DNA of 64,000 bases from Saprospiraceae bacterium (GCA_016715105.1 JADKBO010000003.1:329575-393574), one strand, 5' to 3'. Counted from the first letter of the stretch, positions 45,864-55,378 are shown. Numbers and translations: made by a program. The notes: generated from the sequence alone by a model not told the origin.

Positions 45864-47858
45864 TTATTTCAAGCTATTGATATACGCTGCAATTTTTAAG
45901 GCGTCTGCCTTTGGTACTTGTGGCATCGGAGCCATTTCAGTAGCATAATCCGGCCAGTTCTTTGGGTTTGGTTTATAAATGAGCTCAACAATTTTTGCAT
46001 CAGAATAACCTCTCTTGGCAATTTCTTTATAAGGTGGACCAACTAATTTTTTATCTGCATTGTGACAAGCAAAACAGGTATACTTTTGCAATAGTTTATT
46101 GACGGCTTTTACATCCACTGGTTCAGGTTGCTTTTTGGTATTGCTGGCAACAGCAGTAGCTTTTGGTTTAGTTTCTGTTTTAGCCGTTGATTTTGCAGCG
46201 GTTTTCATTCCAGACCTAAACTTCACCAAGTCAGTGGCAGCCACTTTTTCGCCATCTGGAATATTTTTGAGGGTGTAATAACCAACCTGGTGTAAAAGTG
46301 CATCACCATCGACAGACTTTACATCATTGAGTCTCAACTCATGAATATAGTTTTTTCTTAAATTATTGATAACCAATCTTACTGTTTTACCATCCTCACT
46401 GATCTTCATTCCTTGAATCTTCAAAGGTTCATTATTTACTGGAGGACTTCCATAAACTGGATGATATTTGTATGCAAAACTTTGCGCTTCAATACTTGCT
46501 GTTTTGAGGAAGGTTTGTGGATCTATTGGTTTTGTAAATTCTATTTGGAAACCATCGGGCATAGCTTTGACAGTTTTCATTTCGAAAGGCATTTTGCCTG
46601 TCCAAATCAACCTTTGAATACCTTCATCTCTGTTACCTGCAGATCCCCAACCTCTATTGGTCATACCTACAAATAAAGACCCATCATTGAGCCAATCCAT
46701 TCTCAATACACCAGATTGGAAACCTTGTTTGAAATCAAAAACTACTCCTTGATATTCGCCATTGATCACTTCCATATCAACCCGCATGATTTTACTTTGG
46801 CCCTGATCTCCAACCAATATTTGCCCAGCAAAAGGTCCAAATTTTCCACCGGTATTGTCCTGTAAGATTTGGGAATTTGAAATTCCAAAAATGCCATGAG
46901 GCAACCAAACAGCAGGTGATTGTACCTCAGGAAACTTTTCTTTCAAATCTGCAAAAAGGACCACGGTTTCATTTGTTTCATTTTCAGGTTTGATAAAATC
47001 ACCTTGGTCATTTTTCTTTTGTCTCTTATCTATGACAGCATATAATTCATCTTGTGTCAGTTTTACAGGAGAATTTTCAATTTTGTCGGTCCAAACCAAA
47101 CCTGCTGGGTGACCCAAGAAAGCGCCTTTTTTCACGTGCCAGACGCCACCAGAACCAACCCAGTCTCCTTGATTGTCAGTGTAAAACAATTCGCCATCAA
47201 TGATACCCAATCCACATGGAGATCTTTGACCAGTAGCCCAAGGTTCCATTTGTCCGTCTTCAGTTATTTTCATAGTCCAGCCTCTCATGGGTACTGCACT
47301 TACGCCTCTCCACCATTCTGGATCCACAAAAGAAACATTGCCTGTCACAAAAAAAGTACCATCTGGTGCTAGTGCAGGGCCATAACTATATTCATGATAA
47401 TGACCTGTGAGTGGCCATTTATAAATGGTTTGATACACATCAGCTACGTCATCACCGTCATTGTCTATCAACTTGGTGAGTTCTCCTCTCTGCGCCACAT
47501 AAAGTGCGTTGTCTTTGTAAGCACATCCAAGTGCTTCATGTAAACCAGAAGCAAATAATTTGAAATGCGGTTTACCATTCATGATGTAAGACTCAGAGTT
47601 TTCTATGAGCCAAACATCACCTCTTCTGGTGCTTACTGCTACTCGTCCATCAGGCAAAGTTGCAACACCTCCAATTTCCAATAAAAGATTTTCTGGAACT
47701 GGGATGTTGATGATTTTATAATAGTTTTCTTCTGCCTGATTGAGTTTAGCTACAAAATCATCTACTGATGATGGATCTTCTTGTGCAACTACTTGCAACA
47801 TAAAAGCAAATGAAAAAAAGTAGAATAAGGCTGTTTTCATCTTTATATTTTGATTCAT
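45864..47858 (-). CDS. Beta-propeller dehydrogenase-like protein with C-terminal cytochrome c domain
   Basis: A 664-residue exported protein. It has a signal peptide (MKTALFYFFSFAFMLQVVAQ, from the second Met). A six-bladed propeller like glucose/sorbosone dehydrogenases covers ~60-430 (EIGGVATLPDGRVAVSTRRG, WATGQRSPCGLGIIDGELFY). A beta-sandwich-like part and a Lys/Thr linker follow, then a class I cytochrome c domain. Heme attaches at CFACH (595-599), with Met645 of MAPMPQ as axial ligand. Such proteins are thought to pass electrons from periplasmic sugar oxidation. It lies 19 bases after the DUF1080 gene, so the two are almost surely one operon. Confidence 0.88.
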   Translation of the reverse strand: MNQNIKMKTALFYFFSFAFMLQVVAQEDPSSVDDFVAKLNQAEENYYKIINIPVPENLLLEIGGVATLPDGRVAVSTRRGDVWLIENSESYIMNGKPHFKLFASGLHEALGCAYKDNALYVAQRGELTKLIDNDGDDVADVYQTIYKWPLTGHYHEYSYGPALAPDGTFFVTGNVSFVDPEWWRGVSAVPMRGWTMKITEDGQMEPWATGQRSPCGLGIIDGELFYTDNQGDWVGSGGVWHVKKGAFLGHPAGLVWTDKIENSPVKLTQDELYAVIDKRQKKNDQGDFIKPENETNETVVLFADLKEKFPEVQSPAVWLPHGIFGISNSQILQDNTGGKFGPFAGQILVGDQGQSKIMRVDMEVINGEYQGVVFDFKQGFQSGVLRMDWLNDGSLFVGMTNRGWGSAGNRDEGIQRLIWTGKMPFEMKTVKAMPDGFQIEFTKPIDPQTFLKTASIEAQSFAYKYHPVYGSPPVNNEPLKIQGMKISEDGKTVRLVINNLRKNYIHELRLNDVKSVDGDALLHQVGYYTLKNIPDGEKVAATDLVKFRSGMKTAAKSTAKTETKPKATAVASNTKKQPEPVDVKAVNKLLQKYTCFACHNADKKLVGPPYKEIAKRGYSDAKIVELIYKPNPKNWPDYATEMAPMPQVPKADALKIAAYINSLK

Positions 47859-47877
47859 AACTTCTGTTTTATTACAA

Positions 47878-49236
47878 TTACCAAATAAGTAAATAACGCA
47901 ATTTGGGGATATTTAAAGTGGCAATCAATTCTTTTTCCTCGCCAGATTCTTTGATGTAATAATGGTTTGTCGTTTCCATTTTAACGTAATATTTCCCATC
48001 AATATTAAAAAACCCTTCTTCAAGTGGCACTATGCTTTTGCCATGTGCAACCCTAAATGATAAGTGTTTTGGTAAGGTGTCTTGCTCTATCACCACCTCT
48101 CTGATCAGTGAATTGGTGATGACGTCAGGGTAAATTTCATCTTTTACCTTCATCCCGGCAATTTCATAATGAAAGATTGGCGTTTTGGTAAATGGATTGA
48201 TTTCATATGACTTGGGTGTATACTGGTCTTCCGCAATCATCGAATTGAATTTTTGATTTTCTGAAACTAGCAGATCCATTTGCAAAGTATTGTCTAGATA
48301 TATTGGAAAACCTTCCGGCCTGAATGAACCATCACCTCTAGAATTCCACATGGGTGTAGCGTCTACAAAATTACCTTTCCAAATACAGGATATCGCCCCC
48401 AAATCATAGTCATACACATAATGAATGCCACTAGGATCTCCAACCCCTATTGTATGTGACCGACGCAAATTCAAATCCTGGTTGAAGTCCAGGAATGCTC
48501 TCAATATGGTAGGCTTGTCATCAGCATGAACGTACATAGGATAAATTGCTTCCCGATGAACCAATGATGAAAAGGTGTGTAAAGGCGTGCTTTGCATTTT
48601 GTCTGAGGCAATAAACAATCCTAGAGAGGGTTGCACCCAAGCATCTGCCCTACTATAAAATAAATCCATTTTATGTTTTCCCTTCTTCAATTCAATACTT
48701 CCCTTTGATGGAGCGTCCCAGTCCCAAGCTCTTCTGTTTTTGATCACTGTATCTCCATCAATATAAAGTGATAAATTGGAGTTGTGAATGGCAGAAAAAT
48801 AATATTTCCCATCAGACGGGATTTCTAGTTCTGAGGTAAGATGTAGGGCAAAGAAGTTTTTCACTTCCGCCATTTCCCAGGTAAGACCTTCTGGTGAAGA
48901 CCCTACTTTATCTGGTTTTTTATCCACATAATCTTTTTCATAACTATACGGACCTTTGTAATACTTGTAAGTGACATTACTCACAGATGCAGCTTCATTT
49001 TCCATCAATCTATATTTGATGTTTTTGAATGCCACTCCTCCATGGTCCCCTTGTATCAAAATCGGCCCTTTTGATACTTCCATATTATTGATGGAGCCAC
49101 CTGTTGGCAATGGCAGTTCTACATTTTCATGAACAATGGCACCATTTATCTTAGCTAATTTGATGACTGCATTGGCGACCTTTTTACCGGTTGCATCAAA
49201 TCTTGGTGCTTTAAAGAAATGTACATTTTTTGCCAT
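47878..49236 (-). CDS. DUF1080/PA14 protein, C-terminal part (frameshifted)
   Basis: Main part of a ~620-residue exported protein. It starts inside the DUF1080 (3-keto-disaccharide hydrolase-like) domain with NVHFFKAPRFDATGKKVANA and GPILIQGDHGGVAFKNIKYR. A PA14-like carbohydrate-binding domain follows (FALHLTSELEIPSDGKYYFS, NSNLSLYIDGDTVI, KGKHKMDLFYSRADAW). A C-terminal module carries HVSF-type strands and no recognised motif. The ATG at 49236 is accidental; the protein begins at 49739. Together with the cytochrome/propeller gene it suggests periplasmic processing of oxidised glycosides (inference). Confidence 0.85.
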   Translation of the reverse strand: MAKNVHFFKAPRFDATGKKVANAVIKLAKINGAIVHENVELPLPTGGSINNMEVSKGPILIQGDHGGVAFKNIKYRLMENEAASVSNVTYKYYKGPYSYEKDYVDKKPDKVGSSPEGLTWEMAEVKNFFALHLTSELEIPSDGKYYFSAIHNSNLSLYIDGDTVIKNRRAWDWDAPSKGSIELKKGKHKMDLFYSRADAWVQPSLGLFIASDKMQSTPLHTFSSLVHREAIYPMYVHADDKPTILRAFLDFNQDLNLRRSHTIGVGDPSGIHYVYDYDLGAISCIWKGNFVDATPMWNSRGDGSFRPEGFPIYLDNTLQMDLLVSENQKFNSMIAEDQYTPKSYEINPFTKTPIFHYEIAGMKVKDEIYPDVITNSLIREVVIEQDTLPKHLSFRVAHGKSIVPLEEGFFNIDGKYYVKMETTNHYYIKESGEEKELIATLNIPKLRYLLIW

Positions 49237-49739
49237 AATCCTGGAGCTTTTGCTGCGTTGATCAATGGCGCTTTACCCATGTAGATTTTGTCCTTTTCTG
49301 TCTCCCAGTTTCTATAAATTCCACCTAAATCAGAATACTTGGGTTGCTTGGTACCCCAGCTATCATAAAGTTGTACTTCATACCGACCTTGTAAATAAAA
49401 CCCTGAGTTTGATCCCTTAGGCATCATAAATTCAAATTCGATTTCCATGTCTCCATGCTCCATGATGGTGAGCAAATTGCTCTTTATGGTCTCACTGTTG
49501 CGATTGATGAGAATGCCTTGACCAGCTTTGACTGAAATGCCCTCATTTCCAAAATGATGAACGTCTTTATTTAAATCCATTGCTGTCTCGCCCACGATAG
49601 ACCAATTACCATCTTGAGGTCGAAAACCAGATAAATCATTGAGCGGAAAATCTACCATTTTTTGTGCGGAAAGGCTCATGGTAATGCCTAGACTTAATGC
49701 TAAAATGGGCCCTCGTAAACCCTTGAATATTTGCTTCAT
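49155..49739 (-). CDS. DUF1080/PA14 protein, N-terminal part (frameshifted)
   Basis: This part carries the signal peptide (GPILALSLGITMSLSAQ) and the first half of the DUF1080 domain, with IEFEFMMPKGSNSGFYLQGR, YEVQLYDSWG and KYSDLGGIYRNW. The frame derails at PGLWQ. Adding one A to the six-A run (plus-strand T run at 49225-49230) gives PGLWQKNVHFFKAPRFD and joins the frame 47878-49236. It is another single-base loss in a homopolymer. Confidence 0.88.
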   Translation of the reverse strand: MKQIFKGLRGPILALSLGITMSLSAQKMVDFPLNDLSGFRPQDGNWSIVGETAMDLNKDVHHFGNEGISVKAGQGILINRNSETIKSNLLTIMEHGDMEIEFEFMMPKGSNSGFYLQGRYEVQLYDSWGTKQPKYSDLGGIYRNWETEKDKIYMGKAPLINAAKAPGLWQKMYISLKHQDLMQPVKRSPMQSSN

Positions 49740-49891
49740 TTACACTTTTGGCTTTAGTGGTCGTGAAAATATAGATTTTCAAATCACCATACTAATTTTT
49801 GAAGTTTTTTTGTTTACTCAACGTTTGTTGTAAAATTCATCACATTCCATCTGCTTATTTGAATGGTATGCATTCAGCGTATCATAGAAAC

Positions 49892-50797
49892 TTATGACTT
49901 TTGGGTTAAGTCAATGATTGCCTTAGAAAGATCTTCAAATTCATATTCAAATCCAAGTTCTGTCATACGTGTGGGAATGACTCTGTTACTGTTGAGTACC
50001 ACATTTGCCATTTCTCCCATAGCAAGTCGGAGTGCAAAAGCTGGAGCAGGTACAACAAGGTGCGGATTGTACAATGATTTAGCGATTACTTTTGTAAAAT
50101 CCTTATTTGTAAGTGGAAGTGGAACGACTGCATTATATATTCCTGAGGCTTGCTTGTTGAGCAAACACTCTTTAAACATTTTACAAATGTCATTGATGTG
50201 AATCCAAGAGTAATATTGATTACCCGAACCGAAATATGCAAGGACACCAATGTTTTTTGTCATTAGTATTTTTGGCAAGGCTCCTCCTTCCTTGGCTAAA
50301 ACGATACCTATTCTCAAGATGGATAATCTCTCAGCATAAGGGGCCAACAACATGGAAGATGCTTCCCATTCTAAACTACACTTACTGAGAAATTCCTTGC
50401 CTGCATCGGACGATTCAGTAAGCTCTACAGAACCTCTATCCCCATAATAACCAATTGCCGAGGCACATACAATGCTTTTTACTCTTTTCCCACTGGCCAT
50501 GAGACCATGCATCAAAGTTTTATTTGCATTTACCCGACTGTCAATGAGGATTTTCTTGCGCTCATTTGTCCACCGACTATCAGCTATTCCAGCACCCGTC
50601 AAATTGATGATGTAATCGCATTCCAGTGCTTTTACATCCATTTGCAATTTATCTACATCCCATTGATGATAGGTAATGTTACGGCTATCCTGTTTTGGAG
50701 ACCTGGATAATATTTTGATTTGAAAATCTTTTCGTAATAATTCGATCAATTTACTTCCTATCAAGCCTGTTCCTCCTGCAATGAGAATTGTTTCCAT
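49892..50797 (-). CDS. TIGR01777-family NAD(P)-dependent epimerase-like protein
   Basis: A ~301-residue short-chain dehydrogenase/epimerase of the YfcH/SulA-type family. The Rossmann glycine motif is ILIAGGTGLIGSKLIELL at the start, followed by INLTGAGIADSRWTNERKK and the active-site region CASAIGYYGDRGS. The C-terminal DUF1731-like segment (VPAPAFALRLAMGEMANVVL) is present. The start at 50797 is preferred over 50836 because the Rossmann strand follows it at once. Function of the family is not established. Confidence 0.9.
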   Translation of the reverse strand: METILIAGGTGLIGSKLIELLRKDFQIKILSRSPKQDSRNITYHQWDVDKLQMDVKALECDYIINLTGAGIADSRWTNERKKILIDSRVNANKTLMHGLMASGKRVKSIVCASAIGYYGDRGSVELTESSDAGKEFLSKCSLEWEASSMLLAPYAERLSILRIGIVLAKEGGALPKILMTKNIGVLAYFGSGNQYYSWIHINDICKMFKECLLNKQASGIYNAVVPLPLTNKDFTKVIAKSLYNPHLVVPAPAFALRLAMGEMANVVLNSNRVIPTRMTELGFEYEFEDLSKAIIDLTQKS

Positions 50798-50894
50798 GTA
50801 ATCTTTTGATTTATAAATGGAATGCGGTTGGCTCAAAAATGTTCATTTACAAAGACAAACATCCTTTAAAATAAGCATTATGCTCTTTGAAGCA

Positions 50895-52196
50895 TCAAAC
50901 TATTGACAATAAATGTTTTTTGAAGTCTGCAAAATCTGCTCGCATGGGTGTTGCTTGTTTTTCTCTTGAAGCTAAAATGGCCAGTCTTTCAGGAATTTCC
51001 ACCGCTATTCCCAAAGCATCATTGACCACATCTTCAAATTTTGACGGGTGGGCTGTTTCAAAAAATGCACCTACCGCCTCAGGATGTCCTTCTAAATAAA
51101 AAGCAAGGGCTTTATAAGCAACTGCTCCGTGTGGATCTGCGACGTACTGATATTTATCATAAATATCTCTCAACATCGTTTTAGTTTCCTCGTCGGTCAC
51201 AAAATAACCGATCATATCTTGCTTCATGGCTTCCACATCTCCATTGTAAAGGTCAAACATACGAGCAAAATTGGATGGATTACCGACATCCATCGCATTG
51301 CTAATTGTAGAAATGCTGATTCTTGGTTCGTACAATCCGGAAACTAAATAATCAGGTACAATTTTGTTGATATTGGTGGCAGCTATAAACTTCGAAACAG
51401 GCAAGCCCATTCTTTTAGCAATTAATCCTGCCGTAAGGTTGCCAAAATTTCCACTTGGCACAGCAAACACAATTTCATCACCAAAGGATTTGAGTTGCTT
51501 GAATGCCTCAAAGTAATAAAATGATTGGGGAATCAACCGGGCAATATTGATGCTATTTGCAGATGACAATTGATATACTGCATTCAATTCTTTGTCGAGA
51601 AAAGCTTCTTTTACCAATGCTTGGCAATCATCAAATGTGCCATCTATTTCAATTGCTTTGATGTTGCTTCCCAAAGTAGTTAATTGTTTTTCTTGCAATA
51701 AACTTACTTTACCTTTTGGGTATAAAATAGTCACTTCTATTCCCGGAACATCCAAAAATCCGAAGGCTACAGCACCACCTGTGTCTCCACTTGTTGCCAC
51801 TAAAATGGATAACTTCTTGTCATTACCCTGATTGAAATAGGACATCAATGCAGCCATAAACCGAGCACCAAAATCTTTGAAGGCCAAGGAAGGACCATGC
51901 CATAATTCCAAAGAACCTGCACGATCATCCAACATATGTACGGGTGCAGCGAAGGTAATTGACCGCTCAATAATGGTTTTTAAATCTGCTTCAGGTATAA
52001 AACCTTGAAACAAAGTTTTAGCAACTTCAAAAGCAATCTCTTGAAAACTCAAAGTAGGAAGCGCTTGGATAAAATCTGCGGGTAATGTGGGTATAAATTC
52101 AGGCATATACAAGCCCTTATCAGGCGCCAAAGATTTTAAAACTGCTTCCTTCAGGTCTGCTTTTAAAGCTGAATTGTTGGTACTATAAAGTAACAT
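50895..52196 (-). CDS. thrC: Threonine synthase
   Basis: A PLP enzyme converting O-phosphohomoserine to threonine. The 433-residue length fits the bacterial class. The PLP-binding Lys107 is in HGPSLAFKDFGARFM, the phosphate-binding motif in LVATSGDTGGAVAFG, and VPSGNFGNLTAG and TNINKIVPDYL are conserved. No thrA or thrB is adjacent. It stands alone between the TIGR01777 gene and a small lipoprotein gene. Confidence 0.95.
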   Translation of the reverse strand: MLLYSTNNSALKADLKEAVLKSLAPDKGLYMPEFIPTLPADFIQALPTLSFQEIAFEVAKTLFQGFIPEADLKTIIERSITFAAPVHMLDDRAGSLELWHGPSLAFKDFGARFMAALMSYFNQGNDKKLSILVATSGDTGGAVAFGFLDVPGIEVTILYPKGKVSLLQEKQLTTLGSNIKAIEIDGTFDDCQALVKEAFLDKELNAVYQLSSANSINIARLIPQSFYYFEAFKQLKSFGDEIVFAVPSGNFGNLTAGLIAKRMGLPVSKFIAATNINKIVPDYLVSGLYEPRISISTISNAMDVGNPSNFARMFDLYNGDVEAMKQDMIGYFVTDEETKTMLRDIYDKYQYVADPHGAVAYKALAFYLEGHPEAVGAFFETAHPSKFEDVVNDALGIAVEIPERLAILASREKQATPMRADFADFKKHLLSIV

Positions 52197-52240
52197 AGGT
52201 GAAATTTACTGCTTGTTGAAACAAGTTCCTTTCTTATATA

Positions 52241-52546
52241 TTAATGATTGTGACCTTCGTGGTCTTCATGAGGTGCTCCTTCAAGATTTCTGTTCATTAC
52301 ATAATCCATTCCACAAACTGGACATACGCCTGCGGTTTCACTTCCACTACCTTCACAGTGCATCGGACAAATATAAGCAGAGGTAAATTCCTTTCCTTGT
52401 GCAGTTGTATCAATGGTTGCTTCAGCTGACGTCTCCACTGTAGTAGGCTCTACTTCAGGAGCTGCAGATTCAGATTTTTGACCACAAGAAACTAATAGAC
52501 AGACAGATAGACAAGCAATAAAAAAAATACCTTTTTTCAAATTCAT
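52241..52546 (-). CDS. Small lipoprotein with heavy-metal-binding domain
   Basis: A 101-residue lipoprotein. Signal and lipobox CLLVSC (Cys21) are followed by a Ser/Glu/Thr-rich spacer, then a Cys/His metal-binding module (YICPMHCEGSGSETAGVCPV followed by CGMDY). The His-rich end is HEDHEGHNH. This module occurs in CusB-type efflux proteins and stand-alone lipoproteins, where it is thought to bind Cu or related metals. No efflux genes lie nearby. Confidence 0.88.
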   Translation of the reverse strand: MNLKKGIFFIACLSVCLLVSCGQKSESAAPEVEPTTVETSAEATIDTTAQGKEFTSAYICPMHCEGSGSETAGVCPVCGMDYVMNRNLEGAPHEDHEGHNH

Positions 52547-52670
52547 TTTAATAAAATTTTAAATTGGTCGCAAAGATTGCCTTTTTAGTTTGTATTTCAA
52601 ACTCCTATAGATTTTGTTTTGAGATCAGGGCCATGATTTACAGCATCTATGAAAATTGTGAATAATAAAC

Positions 52671-52711
52671 AAAAAGCGGGAGGCAATTGTGATCACCTCC
52701 CGCTTTTTTAT
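52671..52711 (-). terminator. Terminator downstream of the OmpH/Skp genes
   Basis: AAAAGCGGGAGG (52672-52683) pairs with CCTCCCGCTTTT (52696-52707) around a 12-base loop, with T runs on both strands. It lies 18 bases after the 52729 stop and can also shield the lipoprotein gene. Confidence 0.92.
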
Positions 52712-52728
52712 TTATAATTTTCGAATAA

Positions 52729-53235
52729 TTACATTTTTTTAATCTTAGCTGCAACTGCAGTGGAGACATCTGTACTCTCATCCGCATATAAGATATTGCC
52801 AGCTCTAAGGTCAAAAATATACTGATATCCAGACTCTGCTGCTACTTCTTTGATGGCTTTATTGATCATCTCTTGAATAGGCTTGAGCAATTCCTCACTT
52901 TTTACGTACACCTTTTGTTGACTTTCTTTTTCAAACAAGGTAATTTCTTCTTCCAGTTTTTTTAGCTTATCTGTTTCTACCTGTAGTTGCACTGCAGAAA
53001 TTTCATTTTGCTTGGCTTGTAGATCAGCATATTTGGTCTGCAAATCTTTAATCATATCCTGTCCTTTTTTCATCAGTTGAGCTTTGAGCGTCTCAATGGT
53101 TGTATTGGCTTCCTTTACCAAAGGCAAATCTGCAACAACAATATCTGTGTTGACATAGCCAAATTTTTGCGCATGGACAGCTGACGAAAACATTACCATG
53201 ATGACCAAAATAAATGCAGTAGCGAACTTATTCAT
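52729..53235 (-). CDS. OmpH/Skp-family periplasmic chaperone, second copy
   Basis: A 168-residue exported protein with a signal peptide (to ~22, AVHA|QKFGYV) and the Skp start KFGYVNTDIVVADLPLV. A long charged coiled coil (IKDLQTKYADLQAKQNEISA) forms the tentacles. The C-terminal strand (ESGYQYIFDLRAGNILYAD) returns to the trimer core. Skp guards unfolded outer-membrane proteins. It follows its paralogue after 36 bases, indicating one operon and an old tandem duplication. Confidence 0.9.
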   Translation of the reverse strand: MNKFATAFILVIMVMFSSAVHAQKFGYVNTDIVVADLPLVKEANTTIETLKAQLMKKGQDMIKDLQTKYADLQAKQNEISAVQLQVETDKLKKLEEEITLFEKESQQKVYVKSEELLKPIQEMINKAIKEVAAESGYQYIFDLRAGNILYADESTDVSTAVAAKIKKM

Positions 53236-53271
53236 TATAATAAATTATTTATGTGTTTTTATAAATTGAAA

Positions 53272-53778
53272 TTATTTGGCACCAACTTTTTTCTTGATGT
53301 CTTCTGTTTTATCAAAATCTGGAGAAACAAAAAGCAAACCCGCAGCTCCTGATTTGTCAAATATAAGGTCGTAACCTTTGTCAACCGCATAACCTTGCAT
53401 TGCCTCAAAAACCTTGTCTTGTATTGGACTTACCAATTGTTGTCTGCGCTTAAATAAATCACCCTCTGGACCAAATCTTCTTTTTTGAAGTTCTCTGACC
53501 TCTTCTTCCTTTTTTACAATTTCTTCCTCTCTCGTCTTTTTATTGTCATCGCTGAGTAAGACTTGTTCGGCTTGGTACTTATTGTACATGGATTTGATTT
53601 TATCATACTCCTTTGCTATTTCTTGTTGCCATTCCGCAGCGACTTTATCTACCTCCTTTTGAGCAGCAGTATAATCGGACATTCCGGCCAAAACGGCATT
53701 TACATCTACTACAGCAATGCGTTGTGCGGAAAGAGTGAAGGCCACAAAAAGGGCGATAACGGTCAAATATTTTTTCAT
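53272..53778 (-). CDS. OmpH/Skp-family periplasmic chaperone, first copy
   Basis: Paralogue of the next gene, also 168 residues. The signal peptide ends at about LSAQ, the core starts RIAVVDVNAVLAGMSDYTAA, and a Lys/Glu coiled coil with EEEVRELQKRRFGPEGDLFK follows. The end (DKGYDLIFDKSGAAGLLFVS) is a family signature. bamA, often adjacent in other genomes, is not here. Confidence 0.9.
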   Translation of the reverse strand: MKKYLTVIALFVAFTLSAQRIAVVDVNAVLAGMSDYTAAQKEVDKVAAEWQQEIAKEYDKIKSMYNKYQAEQVLLSDDNKKTREEEIVKKEEEVRELQKRRFGPEGDLFKRRQQLVSPIQDKVFEAMQGYAVDKGYDLIFDKSGAAGLLFVSPDFDKTEDIKKKVGAK

Positions 53779-53872
53779 TTTTATGATTTTAATCGATGAT
53801 TGAATATGCTTTATAAGACTTTGTATTTGTTTTTTAGTTTCTTAATAAAGCATTAAATAATGATCACACTTT

Positions 53873-53880
53873 CAAAAGTA
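53873..53880 (-). promoter_or_regulatory. Candidate -7 element of the OmpH/Skp operon (TACTTTTG)
   Basis: Minus-strand TACTTTTG lies 94 bases before the first OmpH ATG. There is no obvious -33 TTTG, and the leader would be long. Confidence 0.33.
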
Positions 53881-53946
53881 AAGCTTTCTGCGCTGCTTGA
53901 TCGTGGCTTTTAACACTCTATAATGGTAATTAACACATGATTAACG

Positions 53947-54504
53947 CTATTTTTTCCACTTTATGTTACATCCAGCACTTGGGTATTGCTTTTCAGGTGT
54001 CGGTTCACCTTTGAGCAAAGATTGTAAAGCATTTCTCAAATCCTCTCCACTCAGCGGAATTCCGGAATTTGGTCTCGAACTGTCTAGTCTACCCCTATAA
54101 TACAACTTTGATTCACCGTCAAAAACATAAATATCTGGCGTACAAGCTGCATCATAAGCTCGAGCAACCTCTTGACTTTCATCATACAAATAAGGAAATG
54201 GATATTGCAATACTTTGGCAACCAATCGCATCAACTCTGGCCGATCTTCTGGATAATTGTCGGCATCATTGGCACTTATGGCAACAAATTGTATTCCTTG
54301 CTCCATATATTCATTGGCAATCTTTACCAACTCATTATTTACATGTATGACATATGGACAGTGATTGCATAAAAAAAGGACCACAAAACCCTTTCCACCC
54401 GTCAAAGAAATGCTGTCAAAATCATTCCCAGTTTTAGTATCAGGTAAGACAAATGCTGGCGCAATGGTCCCCAAATCCATCATGGTCGATTCTGTAAGTG
54501 CCAT
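53947..54504 (-). CDS. Thioredoxin-fold peroxiredoxin-like protein (redoxin)
   Basis: About 185 residues from ATG 54504. The ten extra upstream codons to 54534 are not needed: APAFVLPDTKTGNDF, the usual AhpC/TSA beginning, follows shortly after. The active site is LFLCNHCPYVIHVN, a CxxC-like Cys-Asn-His-Cys. VAISANDADNYPEDRP and YDAACTPDIYVFDG with the cis-Pro are family features. No signal peptide, so probably cytoplasmic; the substrate is unknown. Confidence 0.9.
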   Translation of the reverse strand: MALTESTMMDLGTIAPAFVLPDTKTGNDFDSISLTGGKGFVVLFLCNHCPYVIHVNNELVKIANEYMEQGIQFVAISANDADNYPEDRPELMRLVAKVLQYPFPYLYDESQEVARAYDAACTPDIYVFDGESKLYYRGRLDSSRPNSGIPLSGEDLRNALQSLLKGEPTPEKQYPSAGCNIKWKK

Positions 54505-54724
54505 ATTTAAAATTTTAGACCGCAATATTATCAAAAATCGGGGAAAGTTGCGAATTGCTTTCAGATTTCAGCCATCAGCATTACGCAAAATTGATACAAC
54601 TCTCAACCGAATCCCACTAATTTCTTTCAGTTTTCAGCGCTCAGCTCTCAGCAAACTGATACCACGAATTCACGAATTGCCCTCAGATTTCAGCCATCAG
54701 CTTTCAGCAAAGTTGATAAACTGT

Positions 54725-54816
54725 GTCCCGCTAGAGACAAACTATTGGCATCAAAAAAGAAAGCATTCATCGTGCCGTAGGTACGACCTATTTAACGCGT
54801 GGAGGAATAGGCTGTC
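54725..54816 (+). repeat. Family A hairpin element, copy 1
   Basis: The family A element is ~95 bp. It has an inverted repeat GTCCCGCTAGGGAC (here with one change, CTAGAGAC), then AAACTATTGG, an A-rich spacer, then CGTGCCGTAGGTACGAC with a GTGCC/GGTAC-type stem. It ends in CTATTTAACGCGTGGAGGA and GGCTGTC. Confidence 0.85.
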
Positions 54817-54968
54817 AATACAACTTAACCTGATCGCTGAGAGCTGACCGCTTAGCACGATTCACGTTCCCTTCTTTTCAACCAACATTCATCAAATCTT
54901 TGTCCCATCTTTGATCACGACCACAGATTGCCACGAATTCAGATTTACAGATTTCAGCCATCAGCAAT

Positions 54969-55065
54969 GTCCCGCTAGGGACAAAATATTGGTACATCAA
55001 AAAAATAAAAGAATACATCGTGCCGTAGGTACGACCTATTTAAAGCGTGGAGGAAATAGGCTGTC
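54969..55065 (+). repeat. Family A hairpin element, copy 2
   Basis: Perfect GTCCCGCTAGGGAC stem and the full TATTGGTACATC word. The end reads TTTAAAGCGTGGAGGAAATAGGCTGTC. Confidence 0.87.
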
Positions 55066-55281
55066 AAATACAAACATAAAACTGAACCTGATCGCTGAGA
55101 GCTGACCGTTGATTGCCACGAATTCACGAATTTCTTTCATTTTCCAACCCTTAACATTCAGCAAATCTCTCATCTTTCGTCTCTCATCTCTCATCTTTCA
55201 ACACTGACCACAGTCTGCCACGAATTCACGAATTGCCCTCAGATTTCAGCCATCAGCTCTCAGCAAAGTTGATATCACTGT

Positions 55282-55378
55282 GTCCCGCTAGGGACAAACT
55301 ATTGGTACATCAAAAAAAGGAAAGCATTCATCGTGCCGTAGGTACGACCCATTTAATGCGTGGAAGAGCGAGGCTGTC
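55282..55378 (+). repeat. Family A hairpin element, copy 3
   Basis: The first stem is perfect. The end differs: CCCATTTAATGCGTGGAAG and then AGCGAGGCTGTC. Confidence 0.87.
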
